From Undaria pinnatifida (taxonomy: Eukaryota; Sar; Phaeophyceae; Laminariales; Alariaceae), in NCBI GenBank assembly GCA_012845835.1, contig JABAKD010000020.1, positions 18,717,146 through 18,781,145 on the forward strand: a DNA stretch of 64,000 nucleotides, read 5' to 3'. Below are positions 11,865 through 23,458 of this stretch, one piece after another. Made by a program: the position numbers and the translations under genes. Positions within the stretch are counted from its first letter, which is position 1. Each line of letters starts with the position of its first letter. A model generated the notes under the pieces. The model did not search any database. It was not told where the DNA came from and saw nothing but the letters and a program-made list of their open reading frames with translations.

Positions 11865-12052
11865 CGAAATGCCAGCTCATTCTCCGGTCCACCTTTCACC
11901 AGCACTGTCCACGCATGCTGTGCGCAAAGTCCCACAGATCGGACAGATCAGATCCCCATCTTGTTCTGGTATAAATCGTTCTGGGCAAAAAGATCCCTGG
12001 TTTATTAAGAGATAAAGAATCGTTAACTGAAAGCTGTCACTTTTGACGGTAA

Positions 12053-12564
12053 TGTATTAGAGTGTCATTTTAGCTGGCAATAGATTCGGCAAGATAGCCC
12101 GCAGAGTCATGGTCTATTGGACCACAAGAAGATACTCTTCAGCGGAACATTCTTAGTGGAGAAGATAACCCGTAGAATCTAGCTAGCTTATACCACAAGA
12201 GCGTTCTCGGTAATGGAACGTTCTTCCTCTGGACAAGATAGATAGAAGTAAGCGCGTTAAGCGCTCATGGGAACATAGAAGATCCAGGAGAACGTTCCTT
12301 GTGCGTTCCATAGGAAAAGGTCCAGAAGAGAGCACAGCAGCAATGCTGGGTTGAAGCGAACTCTGGAGCTTCACGCCACCCCCGTGCTCTCACTCCTCCT
12401 CCTCCTCCTTCTCCTCCTCCTTCTCCTTTCCTGTCTCCTCGAGATTCGCATAGCTCAGTGCCAATAATGAGAAATCTATAAAGAAGAACCGGTGCTGTCT
12501 CCAAGCGAAGCTGATACCCCTGCGTCCTTTCCCTCTCACCATCCGGCACCACGACTCTTTCACA
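12053..12564 (+). mobile_element. LTR of family A with adjoining primer-binding site
   Basis: A 512-base copy of the family A LTR lies in the + orientation. It begins TGTATTAGAGTG, carries the (CTC)n tract near 12,390-12,430, and ends GACTCTTTCACA. It matches both LTRs of the TRIM at 33.5-34.8 kb in reverse complement. The bases right after it read AATGGCGTCGTCG, a partly conserved primer-binding site, so this is a 5' LTR plus the start of an internal region rather than a solo LTR. No partner LTR is seen downstream and no target duplication is visible. Confidence 0.85.
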
Positions 12565-12599
12565 AATGGCGTCGTCGCTGAATTGACGATGTGTGAGCT

Positions 12600-14540
12600 T
12601 CAAGCTTGGAACGACAGCCCCGCCTCTTCTCGGTTTCTTGTTATCTTATAATGTGAGCCACCGCATATATGGCGCCAGCATGGGCATTTCGTACCCAGCA
12701 TCGAATGCGTGTTTTTCTTTTTCATTCTTGGTAGCTCTGTGTAGCTTGCCTTTGGGCCAGTTCAAACGAGGAAACACTACCTGAAATAAAAATGAAAAAA
12801 AAACGAAAAAGAGGAATAGCTTCGATTTTTGATGAAAAAAACGCAGGTTCACCCCAAACGACATCCAAAATATCTGGAAATACAAAATGAAAATGATTGA
12901 TCTTCCACGCTAAAACTCGAGGTATAAATTGACAGACTAGTTTAACCGCCAGAACACACGGACTCGCGGTGAATGCACCCGACGATGCAGCTGAATACAC
13001 CTAACTCGCACACCCGAGGCACCCCTGAGAGTAGGCGGTGCTCGTGGTCCAACCCGCCCCCCCGGGAGTGCTCTAGAAGTTGTGTATCGGTCATGGTTGT
13101 TTGATGGCAGTCGTTGGATTAGTGAGTGGCACCCTCATCGAAAAACATGTCGCCACAGCCATGTCCCTACCCTCTGGTTTCTGCCATGGTCACCCCTTGG
13201 TCATAATGTACCCGTATCTGCTGGCTTCGACGGCGGGCAAGCGCCGTGGCAGCCTCACGCACTATCCCGCCCACCGTGCGCTTGCGAAACCGGTCACCGT
13301 ACGTTCCTCTTCCCGCTGTTTATCTAACGTTTCGATAATTTGACTCCCATTTCGCAAAAACTAGATGGTTTTGCTACCCTTTTTAAAAACGACATCGCAA
13401 AACGGGGTTATCGGGATCTCTACAACTAGGTTTTGCTATCTGACCAATGAGGCTCGGCTGTTCTATAGTTCTGCGCTTCATTTTTTCACTTATTTTTTCG
13501 ATGATTTTTTTTCTCGCTTAGATTTAGGGCCAGTTTTCACGATTAAAAAAAAATCCAATTCGGAAAATATGTGAAACGTAATTTTGATTTGATTGTTCTA
13601 GACACACAACATCATCAAGTAGTACGATTTCGGGGTGAATAAAATTGTAATTGAATGACAAAAAAGAAAAGTTCTCCGACACTTTTTGGGGGGGATTTCA
13701 AATCCAATTTGGGAGTTGGCCCAACTTAACGTGGCCTGTTCGCGTTGGGATAACACACCCGGGGCAGCCTGGTGCGATGTTTGGCCTATGAATAGTCGAC
13801 GACCACGATCGAAGCGATAAAACGCGAACTTGAACTAGAGGCGACCGGGGCAATAGCCTCACCCACGCCCATAGATCATAGAACATCGTACCCCGGCGGT
13901 AGCGCCTCAAAAAATATCATGGTGGCCGCGATCCCAATCTTTCAACCAGCTCGCTCGGCCAAGCCCCACAAAAACCGATCTAAAGAACCAAAAACACGAA
14001 TATTCGCTCAAGAGCTCTATTGCTTCATCGCCTTCGCCGCTCCGCGCGCCAAAAGAGATCCTGAGGGTGATCGCTTCCGAGCCTGGGCCGCCAAAAAAAA
14101 GGAGAGCCTGGCGGCGGCGCGCACGCCACGACGCAAGTCGTCGCTATGATCTACTCTCGTCGGTGTTCATCAGCAGGCCGTTGTGTGACTTAACGTGGCT
14201 TGCTGCGTTATTCCGATTCCCCACATATTTAATAAAATGAAAAAATACACTTCAGCGGTGAGATCGACCAAAAAGGACTTGGCTCAAAACTCAGCTTTGC
14301 ACGCTGCGTGATACTTCGACCGCGCCCGTTACGGGGTGTGTATACAAGTCAGTGACACATATTTGAAGAGCAGTGAGCCCTTTCTTCGATAGCAAGCAAA
14401 TCGGCAAACTTCGCGAAGTCAAACCCAATTGGAAAATTTTTTTATACGATATATTGGATTTTTTATAATCGTTAAAACTGGCCCTAATCACGTATCGTAA
14501 GAAAAGACGCCAATACATCATGACTCAATGAAAACAACAG
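12600..14540. other. No confident gene
   Basis: AT-richer sequence with A/T runs. One short + frame (13,919-14,149, starting MVAAIPIFQPARSAKPHKN) is protein-like and basic, but too short and isolated to call. Confidence 0.3.
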
Positions 14541-14559
14541 TTAGATCCATCTTCTGTTT

Positions 14560-15245
14560 TGGAATATTCTTGGAAAGGAAGATCTCCATACATCCAACTA
14601 AAGAATGCCAATCATCTTTCAGTCAAATAACCATCTACCCCAATCGCAGAGTTCTACGGTATATCTAGTGCAGTAATATTGGTGGAACTAACTGTTTAAT
14701 GTGAAAAAACACCTAAATCACCATCTAGGTGCAGTGGGGTATCCGATTCAAGAGCCTTCTTTGGGTGGTGCTAGGTTGTTTCTGTTCCGCCTTCGTTTTC
14801 ATTGTGTTTGGCATTGCATAGCATAGGTAAATGGCCTTGCTGTGATTGTTGTGTATAAGTGGCTATGTCTTGTAGTTTTTGACGATAGAGGAGCTCGTCG
14901 CTCTAAGAGGAGGCATCAGCGCGGGCGCTGGTTTTGCTTGATGTAGTTGGGTGGAAATATCAGTCTAATGTAATGCTCCTAGCCTTCTAGTAGTTGCATT
15001 CTACATTGACAACTCACCTTGCTGTAATGGAAATGTGTGTCTCGGTCTCAAACTTTGTTACCACAGAGAGCACATCTCTCCAGGAGGCATCAGCACGGAC
15101 ACTGCTTGTGCTGGATGTAGATAGGGGGAAATATCAGTTTAATGTGAAGAACACACATACACACATCCCCATTAAGTAACATTCATTTGTGGAAGTTTGA
15201 TGTTCTGGTTTAGAATATTCTTGGAAAGGAAGATCTCATGCATCC
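14560..15245. repeat. Direct repeat pair with 640-bp spacing
   Basis: GAATATTCTTGGAAAGGAAG occurs near 14,561 and 15,211, each time followed by ATCTC and CATCCAAC. Between them GAGGAGGCATCAGC with GGAAATATCAG occurs near 14,908-14,965 and in a second version near 15,078-15,140. The region is a decayed tandem duplication. Confidence 0.6.
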
Positions 15246-15323
15246 AACCATTCGACGACCTCTTTGTTTTTCTGACCAAGACAAAATGTCGCATCCATCA
15301 GTACCAGGTATGTTCGAACGACT

Positions 15324-15440
15324 CCTTCTCAGGTAGTGTGGGAAAAACCAATGGCAACACCTCCGGCAAGGGTCGGTGTTGCCACCCCATCGCGGATGGG
15401 AATGATCCATCAGTGTTTCGACAACCTGGTGGATATTTTA
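15324..15440. repeat. Dispersed repeat, copy left of the large retrotransposon
   Basis: The block CTCAGGTAGTGTGGGA, GGCAACACCTCCGGCAAGGG and CAACCTGGTGGAT is matched at 29,311-29,430 on the other side of the element. The retrotransposon therefore landed in or next to this repeat family. Confidence 0.6.
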
Positions 15441-15504
15441 TAGCTCGACAGATATCTCGACAGTGTAGTTTACGAAAAAACTTGGATCGATAGATAAGTA
15501 ATAT

Positions 15505-16011
15505 TGTTACGGCAAGCCAACGTGGGAACATGAAAAATACGGTGGGCCGTAGTCTGATGATTACGACTCACCGGGCGCAGACGCAGTGATGGGTAGCTCT
15601 GTGGGTGTGGGAAGGACGTTTCATCTAAAAAGCGGTTTCATCCGCCGGATCGTAATGCCGGACCCAGGTGGTAGCGCATGTTGCGTCCACCTGACATCAC
15701 CTGGTGTTTAGTTAACACCACCCCCTTGAAAAAGAAAAATTGCGATCAAAAGTTAAAAGTTAAAAAGGCATATCAACTGTTCACCCGTGCATAAACGACT
15801 GCTCGCTTGTGCATCCACATCATCCATCAACTGTCATCTCACGTGCTTGCGAGACTCAACGGTTTAACTTCGCTCAAAGTCTGGAGTTTTGGATCAATCA
15901 GAGGAATCAAAGGCACTGCTGGATACTGAATACGAACTCTCAAGGCAGCAGGTGAGTCATAACTAGTCCCGTGGAAATAGAGTTGCGCAGGTCCGACTCG
16001 CTGCCGTATCA
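15505..16011 (+). repeat. 5' LTR of the large retrotransposon
   Basis: It is 507 bases long, starts TGTTACGGCAAGCC and ends CTGCCGTATCA. It is co-linear with 28,597-29,103 without gaps and has about ten substitutions. Confidence 0.95.
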
Positions 16012-16029
16012 TGGTGAACCCAGGGAGAT
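16012..16029 (+). other. Primer-binding site of the large retrotransposon
   Basis: TGGTGAACCCAGGGAGAT lies directly after the 5' LTR. Its complement ends in CCA and has the layout of a tRNA 3' end: discriminator A, a 7-base acceptor strand and the CTCCC of a T-stem. The tRNA identity is not known to me. Confidence 0.75.
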
Positions 16030-17846
16030 ACGTAGATGGTGAACTTGCCGGAGGTGGTAATCCTGTAGGTAGATGGTGGAGAGATTGGACCAGGACACGA
16101 GGATAGGAGTACAGCTTACAACAAGAACACTGTTGTAGATGTTGAAGACGTGGAATCTGATCTAGAAAAAAATGCGCAATTTATAGTACAGTACAGGGGG
16201 TACAGACGGTCTGAGTCATGTCGTCAGGTATAGAGCTTTTGTTTTCATGCACCGTGACGGTACGAGAATAGAAAGCGTAATGCGTGAACCACGTAAGTAA
16301 GCGTGCCGAACGCTGTGGATCTGGGAAGAGGTAACGTAAGCAGGTAAGCATAGCGCGCGCGTAGGTGTCACGTGCTATATGGTGTCACCACAAGGGGAGT
16401 GTTGCTAATTAAGCTGATCTCGTTGCCAACAGGATAGTAGGTTAAAAAAATACGAGCGGTATGTTTTTCTATTTTTCTAGAAACGCTTTTTGAATATACT
16501 GTTTTTACTATGCCTGTGCAACAGGGTAGAGCAAATATAATGTTTTTACTATGCCCGCGCAGCAGGGTAAAGCATTGTGTAATAATATACATGCCTCATC
16601 TTGTTACACTTTTTTGATGCTCAAAAAAATTGTTCCTGTGAGACGAGCCATCAATGCCCAAACACATGCATGCTTCGCTCGAGTCTTTCCGGGTTTGATG
16701 TCATGAAATGTTCATACATGCACCAATGCTGTGTCAACCATACAGCAAGCTTCAAGTCGCAGTGTCAACTCACAAGTTTCAAGTCATCTGTGTTGCTGTA
16801 GGAGCACGTCCACGGTAGCAAAGTATATGTACGATATGTACGAGTTCGTACGAAAAGGAATAGCAAAGTACACGTACGTACGAAAAAAAGGAGACGGGTA
16901 TTGTTGCTACTGCTGCTGTGAGTTTCGTCAGCCATCACAAGCTGCTTGCAAGGAGGACTGCTAGCCTAGACGTCTATGTGAAGAGGACGGTCAGACAGGG
17001 ACATATGCGACACGCTTACAACTTCACGTCACTTTGGAAGTCAAAGGGGAGATCGGAGAACACGACAGTCTTCCGGGATGTTGCTGTAGATCAAAACATC
17101 TACCTGGTACTTGATACATAACATTATCGACGGAAATATAATAATCGTTAATGCAAGATAAGTAAACAAAAACGATCATTATATTTACTACCAGAAGACA
17201 TATAAATTCAAACGCCCGATTTTTTTTATATGATGTACGGATATATGATAAAGGTACGAGTATTGATCTATGCGTTGGACTACCAATACAACCACGACGC
17301 GCGAACACAGGCGTCACGCCTCACCGCAGCTAGACTACAGCTAGCTGTTGTTGGTCGCGGTTAGACTAGAGTCTAAGCGTAGGCTTGGATGCTCGAGTCC
17401 AGAGCAGAGCGAAGTGCGCCGGACGTAACTGCAGTCAACGTTGGCTTGATTTTTCTGAGTCCAAAAACACACAAAACCAAACGAGGGAAAAAGGAACATG
17501 AACTTGGTCTGACATGAGCGAGCGTGAGTGACTGCGAACCGAGCTTGAGTACAGCGATCGTTACCGTGAGGCATTGTTGGAGGTTCCATCCGGAGATCTG
17601 CTATATTGTACGAGCGCTTGGAAGAGGACTGCGTGAGACGAGACGGTGTTTGCAGGCAGCTGTTGCAACAAGCAGACAGGAGGAATCAGCCTGAAGGTAG
17701 ACACGGAGGGAACGAACTAGAAGCGGTGAGAGAGTTGCGACAAGGGATTGGAGACTTGGGTACGTGTGTCTAAAATAGCTTTTTATCCGTTCGTTACATG
17801 GGGCTTTACGTGGGGCTTCAGCTGGGATACGTGTGGGTTGATAGTC
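16030..17846 (+). other. Retrotransposon leader, no coding sequence recognised
   Basis: About 1.8 kb between the primer-binding site and the first gag-like block. Frames are short on both strands. The inverted repeat starts abruptly at 17,847. Confidence 0.6.
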
Positions 17847-18443
17847 CGCAGCCGCTGTCTTATCAGTTGTTCCCGATGCAGCAACAACAACCACAGATGA
17901 CGGCATCGATGCAGTCGCCGCTAGCTCCAGACCCTCAGTATCAGCAATGGCCTCAATACACGTTGTGGCAGCAAACGCCATACGCGCAGCAGTGGCCAAG
18001 ACAGATGCAGGGGCAACAGGCCTATCAGTGGACGGTCCCCTCGGCTCAACTCCCCGCGAGGGAACCTGTCACGTCGGGACAACCAACACAGTACGGGCTC
18101 TATGGTCAACCCAACTGGGGAAAGTTAACGCCCCAATATGTGCCGTCTGGTGCATCTGTTCGCTCGCCTTTTGCATCACCCGACGAAGCGTATCGCCGCA
18201 AAGACGCCCGAGCCACGATAAACCGGATCGTGGCATCAATGAATCCCAGCAAATACGGGGAAGAGCATGCTTTCGTCGGCCTCTCTACAGGGTACCAAAA
18301 AAAGCTGGCGGTGAGGAATGACCCGGTTGCTTTCTGCGACAAACTCAGGAAAGTTATGGCGGGAGAAGAAGGTGGCATGTGGGCCATGCCTGAGGATCAT
18401 AAGGCGGCAGATGGAACAAGCCGCCTGCCGCAAGCTGACTCTT
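17847..18443 (+). pseudogene. gag: gag fragment, sense copy (left arm of inverted repeat)
   Basis: This block encodes the Gln/Pro/Tyr-rich stretch (PLSYQLFPMQQQQPQM) and the following gag segment up to GTSRLPQADS in the + direction. It lacks the natural N-terminus: homology to the minus-strand copy begins at CGCAGCCGCTG, and the upstream 16 codons of the local frame (from an ATG at 17,798) are unrelated. Its last 30 or so bases, GCCGCCTGCCGCAAGCTGAC, recur at 22,109-22,142, where the rest of gag continues in the same orientation. It therefore could join that frame only if 3.7 kb were removed. There is no convincing splice donor and acceptor pair at the repeat ends. Confidence 0.85.
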
Positions 18444-19051
18444 ATGGGTTGTTAAAGAGTCAGCTTGCGGCAGGCGGCTCGTTCCATCTGCCGCCTTATG
18501 ATCCTCAGGCATGGCCCACATGCCACCTTCTTCTCCCGCCATAACTTTCCTGAGTTTGTCGCAGAAAGCAACCGGGTCATTCCTCACCGCCAGCTTTTTT
18601 TGGTACCCTGTAGAGAGGCCGACGAAAGCATGCTCTTCCCCGTATTTGCTGGGATTCATTGATGCCACGATCCGGTTTATCGTGGCTCGGGCGTCTTTGC
18701 GGCGATACGCTTCGTCGGGTGATGCAAAGGGCGAGCGAACAGATGCACCAGACGGCACATATTGGGGCGTTAACTTTCCCCAGTTGGGTTGACCATAGAG
18801 CCCGTACTGTGTTGGTTGTCCCGACGTGACAGGTTCCCTCGCGGGGAGTTGAGCCGAGGGGACCGTCCACTGATAGGCCTGTTGCCCCTGCATCTGTCTT
18901 GGCCACTGCTGCGCGTATGGCGTTTGCTGCCACAACGTGTATTGAGGCCATTGCTGATACTGAGGGTCTGGAGCTAGCGGCGACTGCATCGATGCCGTCA
19001 TCTGTGGTTGTTGTTGCTGCATCGGGAACAACTGATAAGACAGCGGCTGCG
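17847..19051. repeat. 597-bp near-perfect inverted repeat with 11-bp spacer
   Basis: The left arm is 17,847-18,443, the right arm 18,455-19,051, and the spacer ATGGGTTGTTA lies at 18,444-18,454. Comparing the two arms through their translations and at their ends, I find two differences: one in the CGCTCGCC(T/C)TTTGCATC region and one in GGAAC(A/G)AGCC. Any transcript crossing this region can fold into a long double strand. Palindromes of this size are unstable in many hosts and can also arise as library or assembly chimeras. Confidence 0.9.
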
Positions 19052-19376
19052 ACGGCGGGGCCGACTGTGCTATGAACGGCTGACGGGGCGGCGGCGGCGG
19101 CGGAGTCATTTGTGTCGGGAATGACTGACGAGGCAGCGGCGGCAGCGGCGGCGGGGTCGGTTGTGCCGGGCGTGGCGGCGGCGGTGGAGGCAGTTGCTGC
19201 GGCGTTGATGACGCCGGTAGCGGTTGATGGGGAGGCGGTGACGGCGATAGTACCCCTCCCGCAACTGCCTGAGGCATTCCGCTTACACCCGTTACGGGCG
19301 AGGGGTTACGCCTAGGAGGAGGCGGGGGCGGTGGTGTTCCCCCGCTTGCAACAACTTGTTCCGGTGGAGACGACAT
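18450..19376 (-). pseudogene. gag: gag N-terminal part, inverted copy with natural start
   Basis: On the minus strand an ATG at 19,374-19,376 opens a frame reading MSSPPEQVVASGG. Next comes a proline-rich region of about 100 residues with runs of PPPPPP, then a Gln-rich part, then the conserved block ending GTSRLPQADS. The open frame extends upstream of this ATG through a Lys/Arg-only stretch made by a purine run (19,380-19,490), which is more likely untranslated leader. After ADSL the frame runs into the hairpin spacer and the other arm. The remaining gag lies in the opposite direction at 22,109-23,458. Flipping 18,450-22,147, whose ends share about 38 inverted bases, would restore one continuous gag frame. 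Confidence 0.85.
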
Positions 19377-22108
19377 TGTCCTTGTTGATTTCCTCCTTTT
19401 TCTTCTCTTGTTTTTCTTGTTTTTTCTTTTTCTTTTATCTTGTTTTCTTTTCCCTTTTTTTTTTTTTTTTTTTCTCTTCTTCTTTCCTTCCGTCCTCCGT
19501 TTTTCTGGAAACAGCAACAGTCGGGATACTGTAGTACTTAGAATGTATTTATGTCTGTTTTTGCTACTGTTGGGTTGAATGATACCTCGAAACATTAATA
19601 CCAGTATTATTTTGGTCATATTTCGTAGCATGAATACAACATCTCAAAAGCGTTGATGCAACGTGACTCCACAGCAGTAAATGCAATGTTGTACATGTTA
19701 TACCTGGTACAGTAAAGTATCGCTTCAGCTATCCCATTATTATTTTACTATTCTGTTGTGTATTGTGCGACCTGACTCCGAACGAAGCAGTAACTAATAT
19801 TATGCTTGTTGTACGAGTAGCATGCGATGTTTCTTCATCAGCCCTTTTGTTATTTTGTTACTTTGCTGTTGGTGTTGTCATTATGGTATATACCAGTACA
19901 CAACGAGTTGTTAGACTGTTGTATACCTGTGTTGACAAGTTGTTTCTCTTGCTCGCGTCCACAGTATACCATATGTGACCATGTGTGACTCACAGTTGAA
20001 CTCGACAATTGTAACCGTCCTGGCACCCCCCTTTTTGTTGCGCATGCTACCCATCTTTGGACTACATGCAGAGACAGCAAATATATATATATCCGTTTTT
20101 TTTCGTGAGAAAAAGGTTATGTTAATCTGTTTTCGGTCACCTGAAAAGATTACCGGGGTATGTGATTATTAGAAAATAAAAAAACATAGTATAACCACCC
20201 ATACTATGTCTTGTTGTGAATTGTCACTTCTGTTCTTGTATGTTACTCCTACTGTTGATTTGTGTTTGATGTTACCAACTATACATAGAAGTAACTGTTG
20301 TTGCAGACACAACACGATTTGATGTATTTTTGATACTGTCAGCATATCATGGTAGTGACAATTGACCTACCGTGCTATGTTACGGGCTGTTTTGTTTTAC
20401 TTTATTCATTTATTTATTTATTTATTGTCTTTGCCATCTAACAATTAAATTGAGAAGAGAACATACCGAAGCACATGTATACGATAGAAACAGAAGTCAT
20501 TTTATGTACTGACATGTCATTTGTTTTATGTTATCACCCCAGATACCAGTTGTATGACACAAATTGTATGATACTACAATACTGACCACAGTTCTTGCAC
20601 ATGTGACATAGCATTGTATTGAGTTATGAGTTCACTAGGACAGCAGAAACTCCTCAGTTGTTGTATGCGTTTATTATTGAGTTATATCATTCCATGTCAT
20701 CATGTCATCACAGGCAAATACACACATAATATCATATGGTCAAATCCTTTTGAAAACAGCAAACAAAAGAGCAATCCTTCATGCTCAATCATGTGATACG
20801 ATTAAAATGACAAGATAAAGTGTATGATGTTTCGAGAATGACAGCTGTTTTTCAACATTATTAATAATAGCGGTAGTAATGCCAATGAACAGCAGTAATG
20901 TTCTCATCTTCATTATATCGTTATAATACTCGCCAACCCCCCCTGATTTTTTTCTGATCAAGCTGTGTATAGAAAAAAAAACAAGATTACACTGGTTTTT
21001 GTTACAGTAGTAGTAGTAGTAGTAGTACTAATAGTATATAGTAATAATCATAATGCTGTACGAGTATAGCATCCTATTAATAATACATACCTGGTACAGC
21101 AGTACCTAGTAGCGTGCAGTGTTACGGGGGAATTTATTTTGTTACTATCTCGCGATATGTCATACAGTATTATACGCAGTAGTAAATACGATATCTCACT
21201 AATATCGGTTACAGCGTGTATACCCAATAGTAAATACGATATCTCAGTAATATCGGTTATGCCATATGCCCATCGTGATGTATTTACAAGTAGTGGTATT
21301 GTGTTGATATATGATGCTGCATGTAGTACAACATTCTCGTATTTGTATTGATACCTGGTATATCTCTAAAATATCATATATCGGATAACATAATTCTGGA
21401 TACGATATCAGCGATCGGAGTATCACACACAGCTTGCAAAATAATAATTTTTTATTACTTCCTGTTCCATTATTTTACTGGCTCAACAGTCCATGTTACT
21501 CCCTTCTCACCATCCTGCCTACATAAATACCCCCCCAACTTGCAAGTATGCAAGGCTTACTAGCAGGCAGGGATGCATGTATGTCTTTTCCATTTTTCAA
21601 AATTTGAAAAAATTGGTTTACGGATATTGTCAAAAATAAAATACACTCCAGTTGTGAGATCGCATTGTACCATCGCTTGCTGTATGTATCCGTTATCGAT
21701 TGAGTACGTACTGGTACCCAAACAAACAAAAAATATTTTTTTCAGGAAAAATCAGGTATATCCGGTCAGTTTGACGTCAAAACTGGTGCAGCACAAAAAA
21801 AACAAGAGCATATCACAAACGACATACAGAACATATGATACGCATGTATGTATACAGCACGATGACATACATACCTGGTACAACAATGCAGAAGTACGAG
21901 GTACTCGTACCTGATATTCGACACAAAGCTCGCGGTACTGTGAAATGTGGAATCAACAGCCTGCCCAAAGATAAAGGCTAATTATTATGCGGATCCCATT
22001 CCGAGCTTCAGATTTTGGTCTGGTCGCTAAAATAAAACTCTCTCGTGGAAAATCGAAACTGGCTTCTTGTTCGGAGATGATGCTCTTGTTGTTCAGCCAT
22101 GTAAAAAT
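19377..22108 (-). other. Inverted leader segment of the retrotransposon, AT-rich
   Basis: By position this is the sequence that once preceded the gag start, now on the reverse strand. It has a long T run (A run on the gag strand) at 19,456-19,473, a (TTTA)n stretch near 20,405-20,425, a (TAG)n run near 21,005, a duplicated 50-bp block (AGTAAATACGATATCTCA near 21,180 and 21,230) and five copies of TACCWGGTA within 2.5 kb. No coding frame is convincing. Confidence 0.5.
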
Positions 22109-23458
22109 AATGGAACGAGCCGCCTGCCGCAAGCTGACTCTTTAACACCCATGAGAGTCGAATGCCTTATGAAGTTAGTGTCCCCCAATCTAGCTACTAG
22201 GGCAGTCATGGTACCAGGTACTGTGATAGAGGTATACCCGGTCCAAGGGGGAAGAGTTCTTATCCCCTTAAATGAAGTGACCATTACGGATTGGACTCGA
22301 CTGCTGCTGGCCGAAGTGTCCAAGCAAGGAGGGACGAGAGACACAGCCCGATACGCCTTGAAGAACATCAAGCTGGCGAAAGGAGAGGCATGGATGTCAG
22401 CATCCACCAGACTAGTGTTACACATGAGGGCGGCACTAGTGGATCACACTCGCCCTTACGCTTCCGAGGAACAGTACTTTTGGCGCTTTATAACGGAGGC
22501 TGATCTTATGACACTGGTAGATAGGGCCCTAAACCTATTTCTTTCACCGGTGCTGGACCGCATGTCGTTGGAATCCTACGTGGTTCTAGTACACAAGGAA
22601 ATCACAGCACAACTAGCTCACAGACCGGTGGACGTGAGCCACCCCAACTCGGACTATATGGTGCAGAGAGGGATTGTTTCAAGCAAGTGCTTCAACAACT
22701 TTGTGTACGACCTGTCCAGCCGGGCTAACCGGTACCACCCCGGCACGGATATGGCATTGGCATCCAATGACCGTAGCCTGGGAGCGGTGGGATTGCGGAG
22801 TTTGAAGAAGACCTTAGACGAAGGAGACGACGACCACGTCAAACCAAAGGAGTCGTCTCTCAGAAAGAGGAAGTCCTCCAGGGCGCTCAACTCCGTTAGG
22901 GCGATAGCTAAGCCAGTAATCGCGTTGTTGGAAGACCTGGTGACACAAGCCAGCGAGGAGAAGGAGGAGGAAGAGGATAACAGTGAAGACGAATCGGTGG
23001 CAGCTTTCGCAAATGTACCGGCATCCACTCCTGGCAAACATGGAACCCCCTTCATTGCGAAGAAGCCAGCGAGAAGGAACGAGAAGGAGCAACCCCAAGT
23101 GAACAAGCACGTCGCTAGGAGATACGAAACAACTCCAACTTCAGCGCCAACCACCACCGCCGGCACGGAAGGAAAGCACAAAGAACAACCCGAGAACGAA
23201 CTACCTCACCCGGAAGGCGACCCCGAGGCCATCAACAAGGCCATCAAGGACCGGAGGGTATGCTTTTACCACGCCCGAGGTGACGTCTGCCCCCACCAAC
23301 AGGCAGGCTGTCGTTTTTCTCATGACGAGACGCTCATTCCCTTCGGGTATTACCCGAGGGACAGAATGGCTGCTTTATCAGAAATGACACAGGCAGAGAT
23401 GGAGCAGGCATATGGAAAGGAGACAGCGCCCTGTGCTGACTTTGACCAAGAAGCCTGA
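22109..23458 (+). CDS. gag: gag, C-terminal part with CCCH zinc finger
   Basis: This is the main gag body of the Ty3/gypsy element, a structural protein expected to coat the RNA in cytoplasmic particles. Homology to the N-terminal copies starts exactly at 22,109 (TGGAACGAGCCGCC). The first ATG of the local frame is at 22,151. The segment that follows reads VSPNLATRAVMVPGTVIEVY and continues as a helical region, then a charged low-complexity linker (EEKEEEEDNSEDE). Near the end comes a zinc finger at 23,261-23,323 with spacing C-x8-C-x6-C-x3-H (CFYHARGDVC, then CRFSH). A CCCH finger in place of the usual CCHC knuckle is notable. The frame ends in TGA at 23,456-23,458, and pol follows in the same frame. 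Confidence 0.85.
   Translation, partial: NGTSRLPQADSLTPMRVECLMKLVSPNLATRAVMVPGTVIEVYPVQGGRVLIPLNEVTITDWTRLLLAEVSKQGGTRDTARYALKNIKLAKGEAWMSASTRLVLHMRAALVDHTRPYASEEQYFWRFITEADLMTLVDRALNLFLSPVLDRMSLESYVVLVHKEITAQLAHRPVDVSHPNSDYMVQRGIVSSKCFNNFVYDLSSRANRYHPGTDMALASNDRSLGAVGLRSLKKTLDEGDDDHVKPKESSLRKRKSSRALNSVRAIAKPVIALLEDLVTQASEEKEEEEDNSEDESVAAFANVPASTPGKHGTPFIAKKPARRNEKEQPQVNKHVARRYETTPTSAPTTTAGTEGKHKEQPENELPHPEGDPEAINKAIKDRRVCFYHARGDVCPHQQAGCRFSHDETLIPFGYYPRDRMAALSEMTQAEMEQAYGKETAPCADFDQEA

Noticed and set aside
12053-12564. Solo LTR
   Set aside because: A primer-binding-site-like sequence follows directly and no flanking target duplication is visible, so it is a 5' LTR of a broken element.
18444-22108. 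Intron inside gag
   Set aside because: Ends lie within repeated text, no consensus donor and acceptor pair is present, and the segment carries an inverted gag copy.
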